Of a stretch of DNA of 32,743 nt, positions 15,932-24,680 are shown piece by piece. The notes beneath the pieces are model-generated. The model did no database searches, was not told the origin of the DNA, and saw only the letters and a program-made list of their open reading frames with translations. The stretch spans positions 1-32,743 of the forward strand of contig JAUIJB010000046.1 of the NCBI GenBank assembly GCA_030430455.1, read 5' to 3'. The DNA is from Verrucomicrobiia bacterium (GTDB taxonomy: Bacteria; Verrucomicrobiota; Verrucomicrobiia; Verrucomicrobiales; Akkermansiaceae). A program made the translations under genes and the position numbers. Each line of letters begins with the position of its first letter. Position 1 is the stretch's first letter.

Positions 15932-18900
15932 ATGAGATTCCCCCTGGTGGCCGTCCGGGCCTTGACCGCCTTCCTCGCCGCGGTCCATCCAACGGCTTGG
16001 GGCACCCCTTTCGAGATCCTCGACGGTGAGGGTTTCGAGCCGCCGGCCTACGCCGGTGGATCCCTCGAGGGACAGCTCGCCAGCACGGATGGTGGCAGCA
16101 ACTCGTCGCCCTGGCAGCAGTCGCCGCTTGCCGGCTCGTCGACCGCCCTGGTCCAGTCATCGGTCGTCCGGAGCGGAACGCAGGCCGTCCGGGTCGATCG
16201 CGCGGCCAATTCCGACGACCGCTGGGCGGTCCCCGTCGCCGGCTACCCCGGACGGCAATTCGTGGTGGTCGAGTGGGACATGCGGGTGGACCCGTCGACG
16301 GGCCCGGCGAATTTCGGACCCTTCCTCGGGGTCGAAGCCTACGACAGCGGCGACCTTGGAATCCTGCGCAGTGGCTCCTTCGGGGTCGATGCGAAGACGG
16401 GCGACCTTCTCTACACCGACCGGGCGAGCGGTCTGGTCGAAGCCAGCGGGATCGACGTCCCCTTCGGCAGCTGGAATCGCTTCCAGATCCAGCTCGATTT
16501 CATCAACGGCACCTACTCGGGGCTCTTCAATGGAACGCACGCCTTCACCACCGATTTCGAGACCGCGGGAGTGGCCGGCTTCAGCGATGCCGACATCGCC
16601 GCCATCGCCGCGGGGGGCGATCCCGACTCCCAGGCCGCGACGGGAACCGCCTACCTCGACAACCTCCGGGTGTTCGAGTCGGATCACTCGCTGTTGGCGG
16701 GCCAGGACCGCTGGGGCAACACCCCGTTCGCGTCGACGGGCCCGGCCGGCTCGCCCTTTGTCTTCACCGACATCTCCTCCACCGGCCGGGAGCTCAACCT
16801 GAGCCTGGGCGGCGCGGACGACGGTTCCGCCACCGTCGACCTCCCCGTCCCTTTCCCCTTCTACGGCCGGGTGCACTCGCGGCTCCGCGTCAGCACCAAC
16901 GGCTACATTTCCACCGATCCCGCCGACGCGGGCAGCGACTTCACCCCCGACACCGCCCTTCCGGTCGCACCCAGCAGCGGTGGCGGCGATCGCATCTACG
17001 TCCTCCACGACGACCTTGAACTCCCGGACTCCGGCGCGCTCCACTACGAGTACATCGCCGGCGGCATCCCCGGCCATCCCCTCGCGACCTGCGGCGGCGT
17101 GTCCGTCATCCAGTGGACCGGCGTGCAGCACCGTCTCTCCCCGGTCTCCTTTTCCTTCCAGGCCCTGCTCTTCGACGACGGGTCGATCTACCTCGCCTAC
17201 CCCGCCGGCAATCCGGAGACGGGTTCCGGATCCACCACCGGAATCCAGATCGTCGGCGCCACGGCCGGAAGCCTCTTCGTCAACCGGGGCCCGGGCTCGA
17301 TCCCGGACGACTTCGCCATCAGCGTGATCCCCGCCCCGATGGTCACGAGCCCCGCGGACTCCGGACCCGGTTCCCTGCGCGACCTCCAGGCTTTCGGCGG
17401 CAACCCGCGGGTGTTCACCTTCGACCCCCGGGTCTTCGACAGCGAGGCGAACCGGGTCATCACCCTGGCCTCCCCGCTGCCGGTGAACTTCAGGGCCAGC
17501 ACCATCGACGCGTCCGGGGTCGGCGGGATGACGATCGATGCGGCGGGCACGGGACGGATCCTCGAGAACGCCGCGGGCGGCTCGCTCAGGCTGAGGGCCC
17601 TCAACCTCACCGGCGGCTCGGCTTCCGAGGGGGGAGCCATCCGCAACGACGGGGTCCTCGACATCCGCCGTTGCTGCATCCACGACAACGCCGGCAACGG
17701 GGCCGTTTACGCCACCGGCGCGGACGCCGTCACCTCGATCTCCGACTCCACCATCGCCTTCAACTCCGGCACCTTCGGCACCGCCTTCCTCTCCCGCGGG
17801 AAGACCGCCACCTTCAGCCACGTCACCATTGCCAACAACTCGGCGAGCGGCGGCACGGCGGGCATCGTCCACGAGAGCGGAACCCTGACGCTGGACGGGT
17901 GCCTGATCTCCAACCCGGATGCCCCGGTCGACCCCGACCTCGGTGGCGCGGGCGCGGTGGTCGTCGCCAGCTCGCCCAACTTCGTCCGCGCCCACAACCC
18001 CGGCGGGCCCTACGGCGCCGCCCTCACCCCGGGCCCCACGGTCGGCACCCTCGCTTCCCCGGTGGAGCCGCTGCTCTACGGCGACAACGTCGTCGGCCTC
18101 GTCGGCGAACCCCTCGTCAACTTCGGGGGACCCACCCTCGCCCTCCTGCCCCAACCGGGCTCGCCGGTCATCGATGCCGCCGGCCATGCCACCGGGACCG
18201 ACCAGCGGGGCCTCCCGGCGGTGGGCGCGCGCGACCTCGGCTCGGTGGAGACGACCTGGAACGCGAACGTCTCGCCGGGTGCCCCGGGGGCTCCCGACCT
18301 CATCGTCCCCTCCGACCCCGTCGCGCTCTTCCCCGCCTCGCTGACCTTGAGGAGCGGAGCGACCACGGACTTTTTCGACAACCTCTCCAACACGGTCACC
18401 TTCGAATCCGAGCTGAACGCCGGCCTCACGGTGTCCCCCTTCATCACCTCGAGCGCGCTGTCCGGCTTGTCCGTCGACTCGTCCGGTGTCTCCGCCCCAT
18501 CCTTCCCCGCCTCGTTCCTGATCCTCGGCTCGAACGATTTCAGATCGTTCGAGCCGCTCGTGTCCGGCACCCTGCCGCCCGTTTCCGGCGCCGGCGAGGT
18601 GGTCGGCGTGTCCTTTCCCGTGCCCCTGGCCACCCACGCCCACTACCGCCTGGTCATTCCGAGCAGCACCAACCCCGACACCAACCTCATCAGTGTCGCG
18701 GATGTCCGGCTGCATGCTCCCACCCCCGACCGGCCGCCCGTCATCACGGAATTCTCACTGACGCCCGAGGACCCGGCCAACGGGATCCACCGGGTCGACC
18801 TCACCTTCGACTCCATCCCCGGCGAGCGCTACTACCTCGCCATCGATTCCCTCGAGGCCATCGCCGGAGGCTCGCCCCTCGACATCGTCCTCGACGCGAA

Positions 18901-18994
18901 CCCGGACGCCTGGTCGACGAGCCACTCACGCAGCGTCAACCTCAACGACGATCCCTCCCTGTTCTTCCGGGCCACCCCGCTCGACATCCCCTGA
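15932..18994 (+). CDS. Large secreted protein with a parallel beta-helix (choice-of-anchor Q type) and lectin-like domains
   Basis: A 1020-residue exported protein. The ATG at 15932 starts the signal peptide MRFPLVAVRALTAFLAAVHP; an in-frame ATG at 15899 adds only a proline-rich stub. Residues about 27-255 look like a concanavalin-like jelly roll (VVVEWDMRVD, GSWNRFQIQLDF, TAYLDNLRVFES). Residues 268-465 resemble the FPFYG...RVSTNGYIS type of extracellular domain. Residues 470-770 form a right-handed parallel beta-helix with GPGSLRDL, GGAIRNDG, a DSTIAFNSG coil, VIDAAG and the closing DQRGLPAVGARDLGSVE typical of choice-of-anchor Q proteins. A discoidin-like segment (about 775-925) and a C-terminal module ending FFRATPLDIP follow. 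No catalytic residues are recognised, so binding or structure is likely. The coding sequence contains a perfect 13-bp inverted repeat at 18526. Confidence 0.75.
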   Translation: MRFPLVAVRALTAFLAAVHPTAWGTPFEILDGEGFEPPAYAGGSLEGQLASTDGGSNSSPWQQSPLAGSSTALVQSSVVRSGTQAVRVDRAANSDDRWAVPVAGYPGRQFVVVEWDMRVDPSTGPANFGPFLGVEAYDSGDLGILRSGSFGVDAKTGDLLYTDRASGLVEASGIDVPFGSWNRFQIQLDFINGTYSGLFNGTHAFTTDFETAGVAGFSDADIAAIAAGGDPDSQAATGTAYLDNLRVFESDHSLLAGQDRWGNTPFASTGPAGSPFVFTDISSTGRELNLSLGGADDGSATVDLPVPFPFYGRVHSRLRVSTNGYISTDPADAGSDFTPDTALPVAPSSGGGDRIYVLHDDLELPDSGALHYEYIAGGIPGHPLATCGGVSVIQWTGVQHRLSPVSFSFQALLFDDGSIYLAYPAGNPETGSGSTTGIQIVGATAGSLFVNRGPGSIPDDFAISVIPAPMVTSPADSGPGSLRDLQAFGGNPRVFTFDPRVFDSEANRVITLASPLPVNFRASTIDASGVGGMTIDAAGTGRILENAAGGSLRLRALNLTGGSASEGGAIRNDGVLDIRRCCIHDNAGNGAVYATGADAVTSISDSTIAFNSGTFGTAFLSRGKTATFSHVTIANNSASGGTAGIVHESGTLTLDGCLISNPDAPVDPDLGGAGAVVVASSPNFVRAHNPGGPYGAALTPGPTVGTLASPVEPLLYGDNVVGLVGEPLVNFGGPTLALLPQPGSPVIDAAGHATGTDQRGLPAVGARDLGSVETTWNANVSPGAPGAPDLIVPSDPVALFPASLTLRSGATTDFFDNLSNTVTFESELNAGLTVSPFITSSALSGLSVDSSGVSAPSFPASFLILGSNDFRSFEPLVSGTLPPVSGAGEVVGVSFPVPLATHAHYRLVIPSSTNPDTNLISVADVRLHAPTPDRPPVITEFSLTPEDPANGIHRVDLTFDSIPGERYYLAIDSLEAIAGGSPLDIVLDANPDAWSTSHSRSVNLNDDPSLFFRATPLDIP
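18526..18556. repeat. Perfect 13-bp inverted repeat inside a coding region
   Basis: CGGCTCGAACGAT (18526-18538) and its exact reverse complement (18544-18556) flank the five-base spacer TTCAG. It sits in the discoidin-like region of the beta-helix protein and encodes part of GSNDFRSFEPL. In RNA it would form a strong hairpin. Confidence 0.9.
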
Positions 18995-19012
18995 TCCCGT
19001 AGCGGAAAACCA

Positions 19013-19031
19013 CCGGGCACGACCAGCCCGG
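19013..19031. terminator. Hairpin between convergent genes
   Basis: CCGGGC pairs with GCCCGG around the loop ACGACCA, 19 bases after the stop of the beta-helix gene and about 40 bases from the stop of the convergent minus-strand gene. It is preceded by an A-run (GGAAAAC), which gives a T-rich tail when read from the minus strand. Confidence 0.55.
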
Positions 19032-19072
19032 GGGGACGTGGGGGGACGATCACCGGCCGCCCCGAAGTCCCC

Positions 19073-20479
19073 TCACGGCCGCTCGGCCACGCGGAAGAAG
19101 CGGGCCTGGGCGCCCGCGGCCGGATCGACGGGATACGCGTCGGTCCCGGCCGCCGGCAGCACCTCCGACCATCCCGACAGGCTGCCGGAGGCCTCCTCGA
19201 GGCAAAGGTCGCTGGCGCTGGTCCACGACAGCAACGTCCTGCCGCCCGCCGGGACCAGCTGCAGGTCGACCCCGTCGGCGAATCCGGCCGGCACCGTGTC
19301 GGCGGTCTTGACGAGGACGATCAGCTCATGGCTGTCGCTGTCCGCCTTGCCTCCCACCATGAAGGTCTTGTCGGCATTCGGCTGCAGGGAGATCGACTCG
19401 CCATCGAGCGAGAGCGTGACCGAGCGATCGCCGTTGGCCGTGAAGCTTCCTCCGCCGAGGGCCGAAAAACTCCCGCCACCGTCGACCTGCAACTGGAGGC
19501 GGATCAGCTCGGGCATCTCCTTGTGGTAGAGGTCGGCGAGGACCTCGTTCGGGCCGGCCACCTCGCTGCTGTCGATCTCCCGACCTCCCTCGGTTTCCAC
19601 GTTGTAGAGGATCTCGGTGAGGGTGGTGGGAAAGCGCAGGACGGAGGCGCGCCAGTTCCCGGCCAGCTCACTGGTCGCGAGTGCCGCCGGCTTGCGGACC
19701 AGAACGATGTACTCCTCCTCGTCGCCATCGTCGACCGTGGCCACCGCCAGGTTCTTCGTGGCGTTCACCCGGAACGGGATGGGCCCGCCACCAGCATTGA
19801 CGGTGAAGTCCCCGGGCAGTGGCCCGGAGGCGGCAAGGGTGCCACTGAACAAGCCGGAGAAGCCACCCAGGGAATTGATGGTGATGTCACCTTGCGTGAG
19901 CGAGGCCTCGCCGATGAAGTAGACGTCGGCAAGTTTGCCCTCGAACTGGGTCTTCGACATCCCGTCGGGCTGGATCAGCGAGACCAGGCGCCAGTCGCCG
20001 GCCAGCTCGGCGGTGGCCAGCGAGGCCGGTCGCCTGAGGCAGAGCGTCTGGTCCTGCTGGTCCTCGTCGCGGCTGCTGGTGAGGAGGATGTCGCCGCCCG
20101 GGTTGCTGTAGACGGTGGTCGCACCGTCGTCACCGGCGTAGAGGATCCGGTTGCGGCGGATGCTCAGCACCTGGCCCGACTCGCCACCGCTGACCCCGCC
20201 GCCGGCATCGATCGCGAACTCCCGGCTCGCGGCCACCACCGGGTCGGGATACCAGGCGTCGACGATCTCCTCGCCCGGCCGGGCGAACTCATTGGAATTC
20301 TCCGTGGTTCGGACGGTCGTCGTCGCGGTGTCGACGAAGACCTTGCGGAGCCGGGTCGGACCACTGAATTCCGCCAGGGTCCAGTTTCCCGTGAGATCCC
20401 CGATCTCGGCGGCGCCGAGCGAAGAGGCAAGACCCAGGACGGCGGCGCCTCCAAGGCGGCATGCGGAGCAAGTGGACAT
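19073..20479 (-). CDS. Secreted protein made of three ~120-residue repeats
   Basis: A 468-residue exported protein of a family I do not recognise. The start at 20479 precedes the signal region SACRLGGAAVLGLASSLGAA; an in-frame ATG at 20530 adds 17 charged residues. Three repeats open with the same pattern at residues 28 (DLTGNWTL), 158 (ELAGDWRL) and 271 (ELAGNWRA). They close with LCLRRPASLATA, IVLVRKPAALATS and LIVLVKTADTV. The GxW opening and beta-rich body resemble lipocalin-like barrels, but this is only an analogy. The end (about 405-468) is the C-terminal module seen on other secreted proteins here (LLSWTSASD, SLSGWSEVL, final FFRVAERP). It lies 166 bases downstream of the PmoA-like gene on the same strand and probably has its own promoter in the AT-rich stretch at 20480-20520. 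Confidence 0.7.
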   Translation of the reverse strand: MSTCSACRLGGAAVLGLASSLGAAEIGDLTGNWTLAEFSGPTRLRKVFVDTATTTVRTTENSNEFARPGEEIVDAWYPDPVVAASREFAIDAGGGVSGGESGQVLSIRRNRILYAGDDGATTVYSNPGGDILLTSSRDEDQQDQTLCLRRPASLATAELAGDWRLVSLIQPDGMSKTQFEGKLADVYFIGEASLTQGDITINSLGGFSGLFSGTLAASGPLPGDFTVNAGGGPIPFRVNATKNLAVATVDDGDEEEYIVLVRKPAALATSELAGNWRASVLRFPTTLTEILYNVETEGGREIDSSEVAGPNEVLADLYHKEMPELIRLQLQVDGGGSFSALGGGSFTANGDRSVTLSLDGESISLQPNADKTFMVGGKADSDSHELIVLVKTADTVPAGFADGVDLQLVPAGGRTLLSWTSASDLCLEEASGSLSGWSEVLPAAGTDAYPVDPAAGAQARFFRVAERP

Positions 20480-20645
20480 GAAGTTCTTTAAGATAGGTTT
20501 ACTAGTCTTGTCGAGGTCACTCTCCCGCACGAATCGGCGGGAACGGTCCCTGCCCGCGGCGGGCTCGGATTTCCCCCCGCAGGAAACCCATGTCCCGGGC
20601 GGCTTCCGGAAAAGAACCGGCGCGGCGATGCCACCCGGCCCGGGA

Positions 20646-21635
20646 TCAGTCCTCCTCGCCGGCCTGCCTCTCTGCCTGCCACCGCTTCCAGCGCCTCTCG
20701 GCCTCCCCGGAGGTGATGGTGCGGTCGGCCATGACCAGTCGATAGTGGCGTCGCGCCACCGCCGGGTGGTCCAGCGGCAGCGATGCGTTGACGACCGGGT
20801 TCATGTTGACGAAGGGAGCGCCGGCGTGGTCCCCGGGACCCCAGACCCGCAGCCGTTCGGGATCGCCGCCGCCGAAACCGGCGGCGCTCATCAGCAGCAG
20901 GCTGGCGCGGCCCTGCGGCGCCTCTCCATCGACGCTCACCCAGCGTGCCAGCTGGTGGTTGGCATTGCCGCGCGAGTGACCGCCGCTGGTCCGCATCCGG
21001 CTGTTGCGATGGTTCCATGCTTCCGGTCCCCGCCAGGAAAACCCGCTGTAGCGATAGGCCGGGACGACCACCTCCCCGACCGGTCGCTGGATGATCCCGA
21101 TGTCGAGCTGGTAGGCCTGCTCGTCGAGCCGGCTGAACACCATCGTGGTCGTCTCGAGGATCACCGGCCGGTAGGCATCCCCGACCCTGACTTCATGACG
21201 GTTCTCCAGGCTGAGCGTCACCCGGTCGTCCTCCTTCCCGCCCACCTCCGCCGCGGTCGCCACCTGCCGACCCTGGCCCTCCTGGAGCTCCCAGCAGTTG
21301 AACGTGCGGCCGTCGATCTCGAGGTGCTTCCATGGCCACCACACTCCGAAGTGATGCCGGTGGTCGGATGGTTGGATGCAGGTCAGGGAAAACCCAGCGG
21401 GAGTGGTCAGGGGGTGCACGAAGGCGCTGGCGGCGAACTTCTCGCCGCCGTCCGGCTCGTCCAGCGGTGCCCGCTGCCAGCCGAAGACCACCTGGTCGCC
21501 GTCGCGGATCTCGATTCGGACATCGCTTTCCACCACCTCGAAGCCGGCGGCCGCCACGCTGCCGGCGAAGGTGGCGACGGCGGCGAACCATCGCGCCACG
21601 GCAGGGATCCTCGGGTTCGGCAGTCGGGGCAACAT
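20646..21635 (-). CDS. Secreted PmoA-like protein (DUF6807 family)
   Basis: A 329-residue protein with an N-terminal signal-like segment (VARWFAAVATFAGSVAAAG). The family is recognised from FVHPLTTPAGFSLT near residue 73 followed by PSDHRHHFGVWW (DHRHH at 91-95), a histidine-rich patch characteristic of the PmoA-like/DUF6807 family. Despite the database name, a link to methane oxidation is not supported. In Planctomycetes and Verrucomicrobia these proteins commonly accompany secreted sugar-active enzymes. It follows the Gfo/Idh/MocA oxidoreductase gene by 19 bases on the same strand, so the two are in one operon and probably act on the same exported substrate. The reaction is unknown. Confidence 0.8.
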   Translation of the reverse strand: MLPRLPNPRIPAVARWFAAVATFAGSVAAAGFEVVESDVRIEIRDGDQVVFGWQRAPLDEPDGGEKFAASAFVHPLTTPAGFSLTCIQPSDHRHHFGVWWPWKHLEIDGRTFNCWELQEGQGRQVATAAEVGGKEDDRVTLSLENRHEVRVGDAYRPVILETTTMVFSRLDEQAYQLDIGIIQRPVGEVVVPAYRYSGFSWRGPEAWNHRNSRMRTSGGHSRGNANHQLARWVSVDGEAPQGRASLLLMSAAGFGGGDPERLRVWGPGDHAGAPFVNMNPVVNASLPLDHPAVARRHYRLVMADRTITSGEAERRWKRWQAERQAGEED

Positions 21636-21654
21636 GGCGTTTGCTTCGTGTCGA

Positions 21655-22977
21655 TCAGATCGCCCAGCGCTCCCGCGCGGGCAGGTCGAGCATCGCCGAC
21701 GCCTCGGGGTCGTCGAGGATCTTCTCGGCCTGCGGATCCCAGCGGAGCGGGCGTCCGCCCAGCTTCATCGAGATGTGGTGGAGCACGCAGACCGTGTTCG
21801 AGCGGTGGCCGACCTCCACCGGGCTCGCCGGATCGGTTCCCTTGCGGGCGGCAACGAGGAAGTCGAGCATGTGGTCGGAACTGGAATAGAGCCGAACCTC
21901 GTTGTCGGTCGGGCGGCGCCGCAGCAGCTCGCGATCGCTGCACTGGAATTCCCCGCGCGCGCAGTACGCCCAGCCGTCCTCCATCTGGAACTTGACTCCC
22001 GGCTTGCCGTTGCGCGAGTGGAGCGTGACGCCATTGGCATACTCGGCGGTGCCACTGTAGCCGACATGGACGTCAAAGACCCCGCGGTCGGGAAACTCGC
22101 CCTCGGCTGAGACCCGCACCGGGCCCGAATCCGCATCGCAGCCGATGGCCCACTGCGCGATGTCGTACATGTGGGCGCCCCAGCCGGTGATCATGCCGCG
22201 ACAGTAGCGCTCGACCTGCAGCCAGCCGGGGCGCGAATAGCCGTCCTGTGGGTGCACGCGGGCCTCGGTGTAGTCGGCCAGCGGCGCGGGCCCGAGCCAC
22301 AGGTCGTAGTCGAGGTTCGCGGGAACGGGCATCGCCACGAAGTCCGCCCGGCCCTTGTCGGTGGGAACCTCGACCTCGACCGACTTCAGCTTCCCAAGCC
22401 ACTGGTTGCGGACGATGCTGCAGACCTGCCGGAAGTAGATGCTCGAGCGCTGCTGCGATCCCGTCTGCAGCACCACCCCGTTCCGCCGAACCGCCTCGAC
22501 CAGCTTGCGTCCCTCGGACACCGTGTGGGTGAGCGGCTTCTGCAGGTAGATGTGCTTGCCGGCATTGGCCGCGGCGACGGCGATCACCGCGTGCGAGTGG
22601 TCGGGGGTGGAGATGGTCACGGCGTCGATGTCCTCGCGGGCCAGCAGCTCGCGGAAGTCGGTGTGGACGCCGACCTCGCCGGCCGGCTGGCCGTGGCTCC
22701 CGGCGAAGGCGCGGACTTCCGCGGCGGCGCGGGCGGCCCGCTTCGAGTCGACGTCGCAGACCGCGACCACCCGGGCGTTGGCAGCCGGCTTGAGGCCCGC
22801 ACCCATCGCGTTCTTCATGTCGGCGGTTCCCATCCTGCCGGTGCCGATCGAGGCGATTCGCAGGACCTTCGAGGGCGCCTCGGCGCCGAGCAGGCCCGGG
22901 CGGAGCACCAGCGGCGCCGTGCCGGCGATGGCCGCCGTCTTGAGGAAGCGGCGACGGGAGTTCATGGGCATCGACAT
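21655..22977 (-). CDS. Tat-exported Gfo/Idh/MocA-family oxidoreductase
   Basis: A 440-residue NAD(P)-dependent sugar oxidoreductase. I chose the ATG at 22977 because GGAG lies 7 bases upstream on the minus strand; ATGs at 22971 and 22965 are also possible. The N-terminus SRRRFLKTAA is a twin-arginine signal, so it is folded with its cofactor and exported. The Rossmann motif GTGRMG is at residues 45-50. LQKPLTH (QKP at 146-148) replaces the common EKP. GAHMYDIAQW supplies the likely catalytic H269 and D272. The family oxidises or reduces a sugar hydroxyl, often at C3. The PmoA-like gene follows by 19 bases. The divergent GH28 gene begins 238 bases away, and that gap should hold both promoters. 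Confidence 0.9.
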   Translation of the reverse strand: MSMPMNSRRRFLKTAAIAGTAPLVLRPGLLGAEAPSKVLRIASIGTGRMGTADMKNAMGAGLKPAANARVVAVCDVDSKRAARAAAEVRAFAGSHGQPAGEVGVHTDFRELLAREDIDAVTISTPDHSHAVIAVAAANAGKHIYLQKPLTHTVSEGRKLVEAVRRNGVVLQTGSQQRSSIYFRQVCSIVRNQWLGKLKSVEVEVPTDKGRADFVAMPVPANLDYDLWLGPAPLADYTEARVHPQDGYSRPGWLQVERYCRGMITGWGAHMYDIAQWAIGCDADSGPVRVSAEGEFPDRGVFDVHVGYSGTAEYANGVTLHSRNGKPGVKFQMEDGWAYCARGEFQCSDRELLRRRPTDNEVRLYSSSDHMLDFLVAARKGTDPASPVEVGHRSNTVCVLHHISMKLGGRPLRWDPQAEKILDDPEASAMLDLPARERWAI

Positions 22978-23215
22978 GCGGGGGCTCCTACGACCAGCCG
23001 GGCCGGATGCTTTCGCCTCGAGTGTCATCCACCGAAGGTCGGGGCGGCGCCGGACGATGATGCCGCATTTCCTTGCGACGGGGCCGGCCGCGGGGGAGTA
23101 TGGACGGGAGTGGCCGGCTGGTTCGCAACCGATGAGACCGGCTCCCGGGCGAGTCCGCAAACGCCCGACAATGCGCCCTGCTCCACACCGGACTCCACGT
23201 CGCACCCCACTTGCC

Positions 23216-24664
23216 ATGAGCTCCCCTCGCCCGACCCGACCTTGCCTGGTTTCCGCCATCCTCGCCATCACCGCACTCGTGGCTCCGGCGGACGAGGGTT
23301 CCTCCGCCACCGCCGCGGAAGACCCACTCGCGGAGCTGCGCGCCACGGTGACCGGCCCGGGCTCCGGCGACGTCGATCGCGCGATCGAGGCCATCATCGA
23401 CACCATCCGGATGCCGCAGATCCCCGCAGGCGAGTTCCGCATCACCGACCACGGCGCCAGGCCCGATGGGGAGACGGACGCCCGGCCCGCGATCCACGCC
23501 GCGATCGACCAGGCGGTCGCGAGCGGCGGGGGCCGCGTGATCGTCCCCGCGGGCTCGTGGTTCTGCCGGGGCCCCATCCACCTGCAGAGCCGCATCGACC
23601 TCCACCTCGAGGAGGGCGCGACGATCCTCTTCAGCCCGGACGCCGGCGACTACCTCCCGGCCGTGCCGACCCGCTGGGAGGGAACCGAGATGACCGGCTA
23701 TTCCCCGCTCGTCTATGCGGCGCATGTCGAGGACGTCGCCATCACCGGCAAGGGCACCCTCGACGGCAACGCGAAGAGCGAGTTCCTCGGCTGGATCGGA
23801 AGCTCGGACGCCGACGTCCAGGCCCTGCGCCGCAGTGGCGTGGACGGCACCCCGGCGGAGCAACGGGTGTATGCCGCGGGCACCCGACTGCGCCCGAGCA
23901 TGGTCCAGTTCTTCCATGCCGAGCGCGTCCTGCTCGAGGACTACACGACCCTCAACTCGCCCTTCTGGGTCAACCACCTCGTCTACACCGACCACGCCAC
24001 CGTCCGCCGCATCCGGGTCGACAGCCATCATGCCAACAACGACGGGATCGACGTCGACTCCAGCCGCTACGTGCTGGTCGAGGACTGCTGGTTCCGGACC
24101 GGCGACGACTCCGTGGTGGTGAAGTCCGGCCGCGATCGCGACGGCCGCGAGGTCGGACGCCCGAGCGAGTTCGTCGTCGTCCGCAACAACGACATGGGCG
24201 GCGAGGACGGCATCGCGCTCGGCAGCGAGATGTCCGGCGACGTCCGCCACGTCTACTTCACCGACAACACCCTGCGCCGCGGCATGTCCGCCATCCGCTT
24301 CAAGGCCAACCTCGACCGCGGCGGAACCGTCGAGCACATCCGCGTGCGAAACTTCACCGTCGAGTCCTTCGACAACCTGTTCTGGTTCCAGCTCGACTAT
24401 CCCGGTCTCCTCGGCGGCGGTCATCCCTCGACCTACCGCGACATCGTCTTCGAGGACTTCACCGTCGAGCGGGCCGGCACGGTCTTCGAGGCCCACGCCC
24501 CGGCGGTCGCTCCGCTCCGCGAGGTGACCCTGCGCAACGTCACGATCAAGGAGGCCGAGAACACCTTCGTGCTCGAGAACGTCGAGGGCCTGAAGCTCGA
24601 CAACGTCGTCATCGGGGGCCAGCGCATGGATGGAGAGCTGAACTCGCTGGAACAGGCCAGGTAG
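23216..24664 (+). CDS. Secreted GH28 polygalacturonase-like enzyme
   Basis: A 482-residue exported parallel beta-helix enzyme of glycoside hydrolase family 28. A signal peptide is likely after MSSPRPTRPCLVSAILAITA. The fold is supported by FRITDHGARPDGETDARPAI near residue 80 and repeated strand patterns such as VEDVAITGKGTLDG. Catalytic motifs: NNDGID with D276, and GDDS with D297 and D298, with the 21-residue spacing known for polygalacturonases. IRFK (R361, K363) fits the RIK motif. The histidine of GHG is replaced: the segment reads GGEDGIALGSEMSG with E330 at that place. It should act on pectic galacturonan or rhamnogalacturonan in the periplasm or outside, and linkage specificity cannot be read. 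It converges with the TIM-barrel gene, with 16 bases between the stops. Confidence 0.87.
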   Translation: MSSPRPTRPCLVSAILAITALVAPADEGSSATAAEDPLAELRATVTGPGSGDVDRAIEAIIDTIRMPQIPAGEFRITDHGARPDGETDARPAIHAAIDQAVASGGGRVIVPAGSWFCRGPIHLQSRIDLHLEEGATILFSPDAGDYLPAVPTRWEGTEMTGYSPLVYAAHVEDVAITGKGTLDGNAKSEFLGWIGSSDADVQALRRSGVDGTPAEQRVYAAGTRLRPSMVQFFHAERVLLEDYTTLNSPFWVNHLVYTDHATVRRIRVDSHHANNDGIDVDSSRYVLVEDCWFRTGDDSVVVKSGRDRDGREVGRPSEFVVVRNNDMGGEDGIALGSEMSGDVRHVYFTDNTLRRGMSAIRFKANLDRGGTVEHIRVRNFTVESFDNLFWFQLDYPGLLGGGHPSTYRDIVFEDFTVERAGTVFEAHAPAVAPLREVTLRNVTIKEAENTFVLENVEGLKLDNVVIGGQRMDGELNSLEQAR

Positions 24665-24680
24665 GCGAATCCCGCGACAG

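Noticed and set aside
20646..21635. PmoA annotation as part of methane oxidation
   Set aside because: The DUF6807 family carries a misleading name; context is sugar degradation and no methane monooxygenase partners are present.
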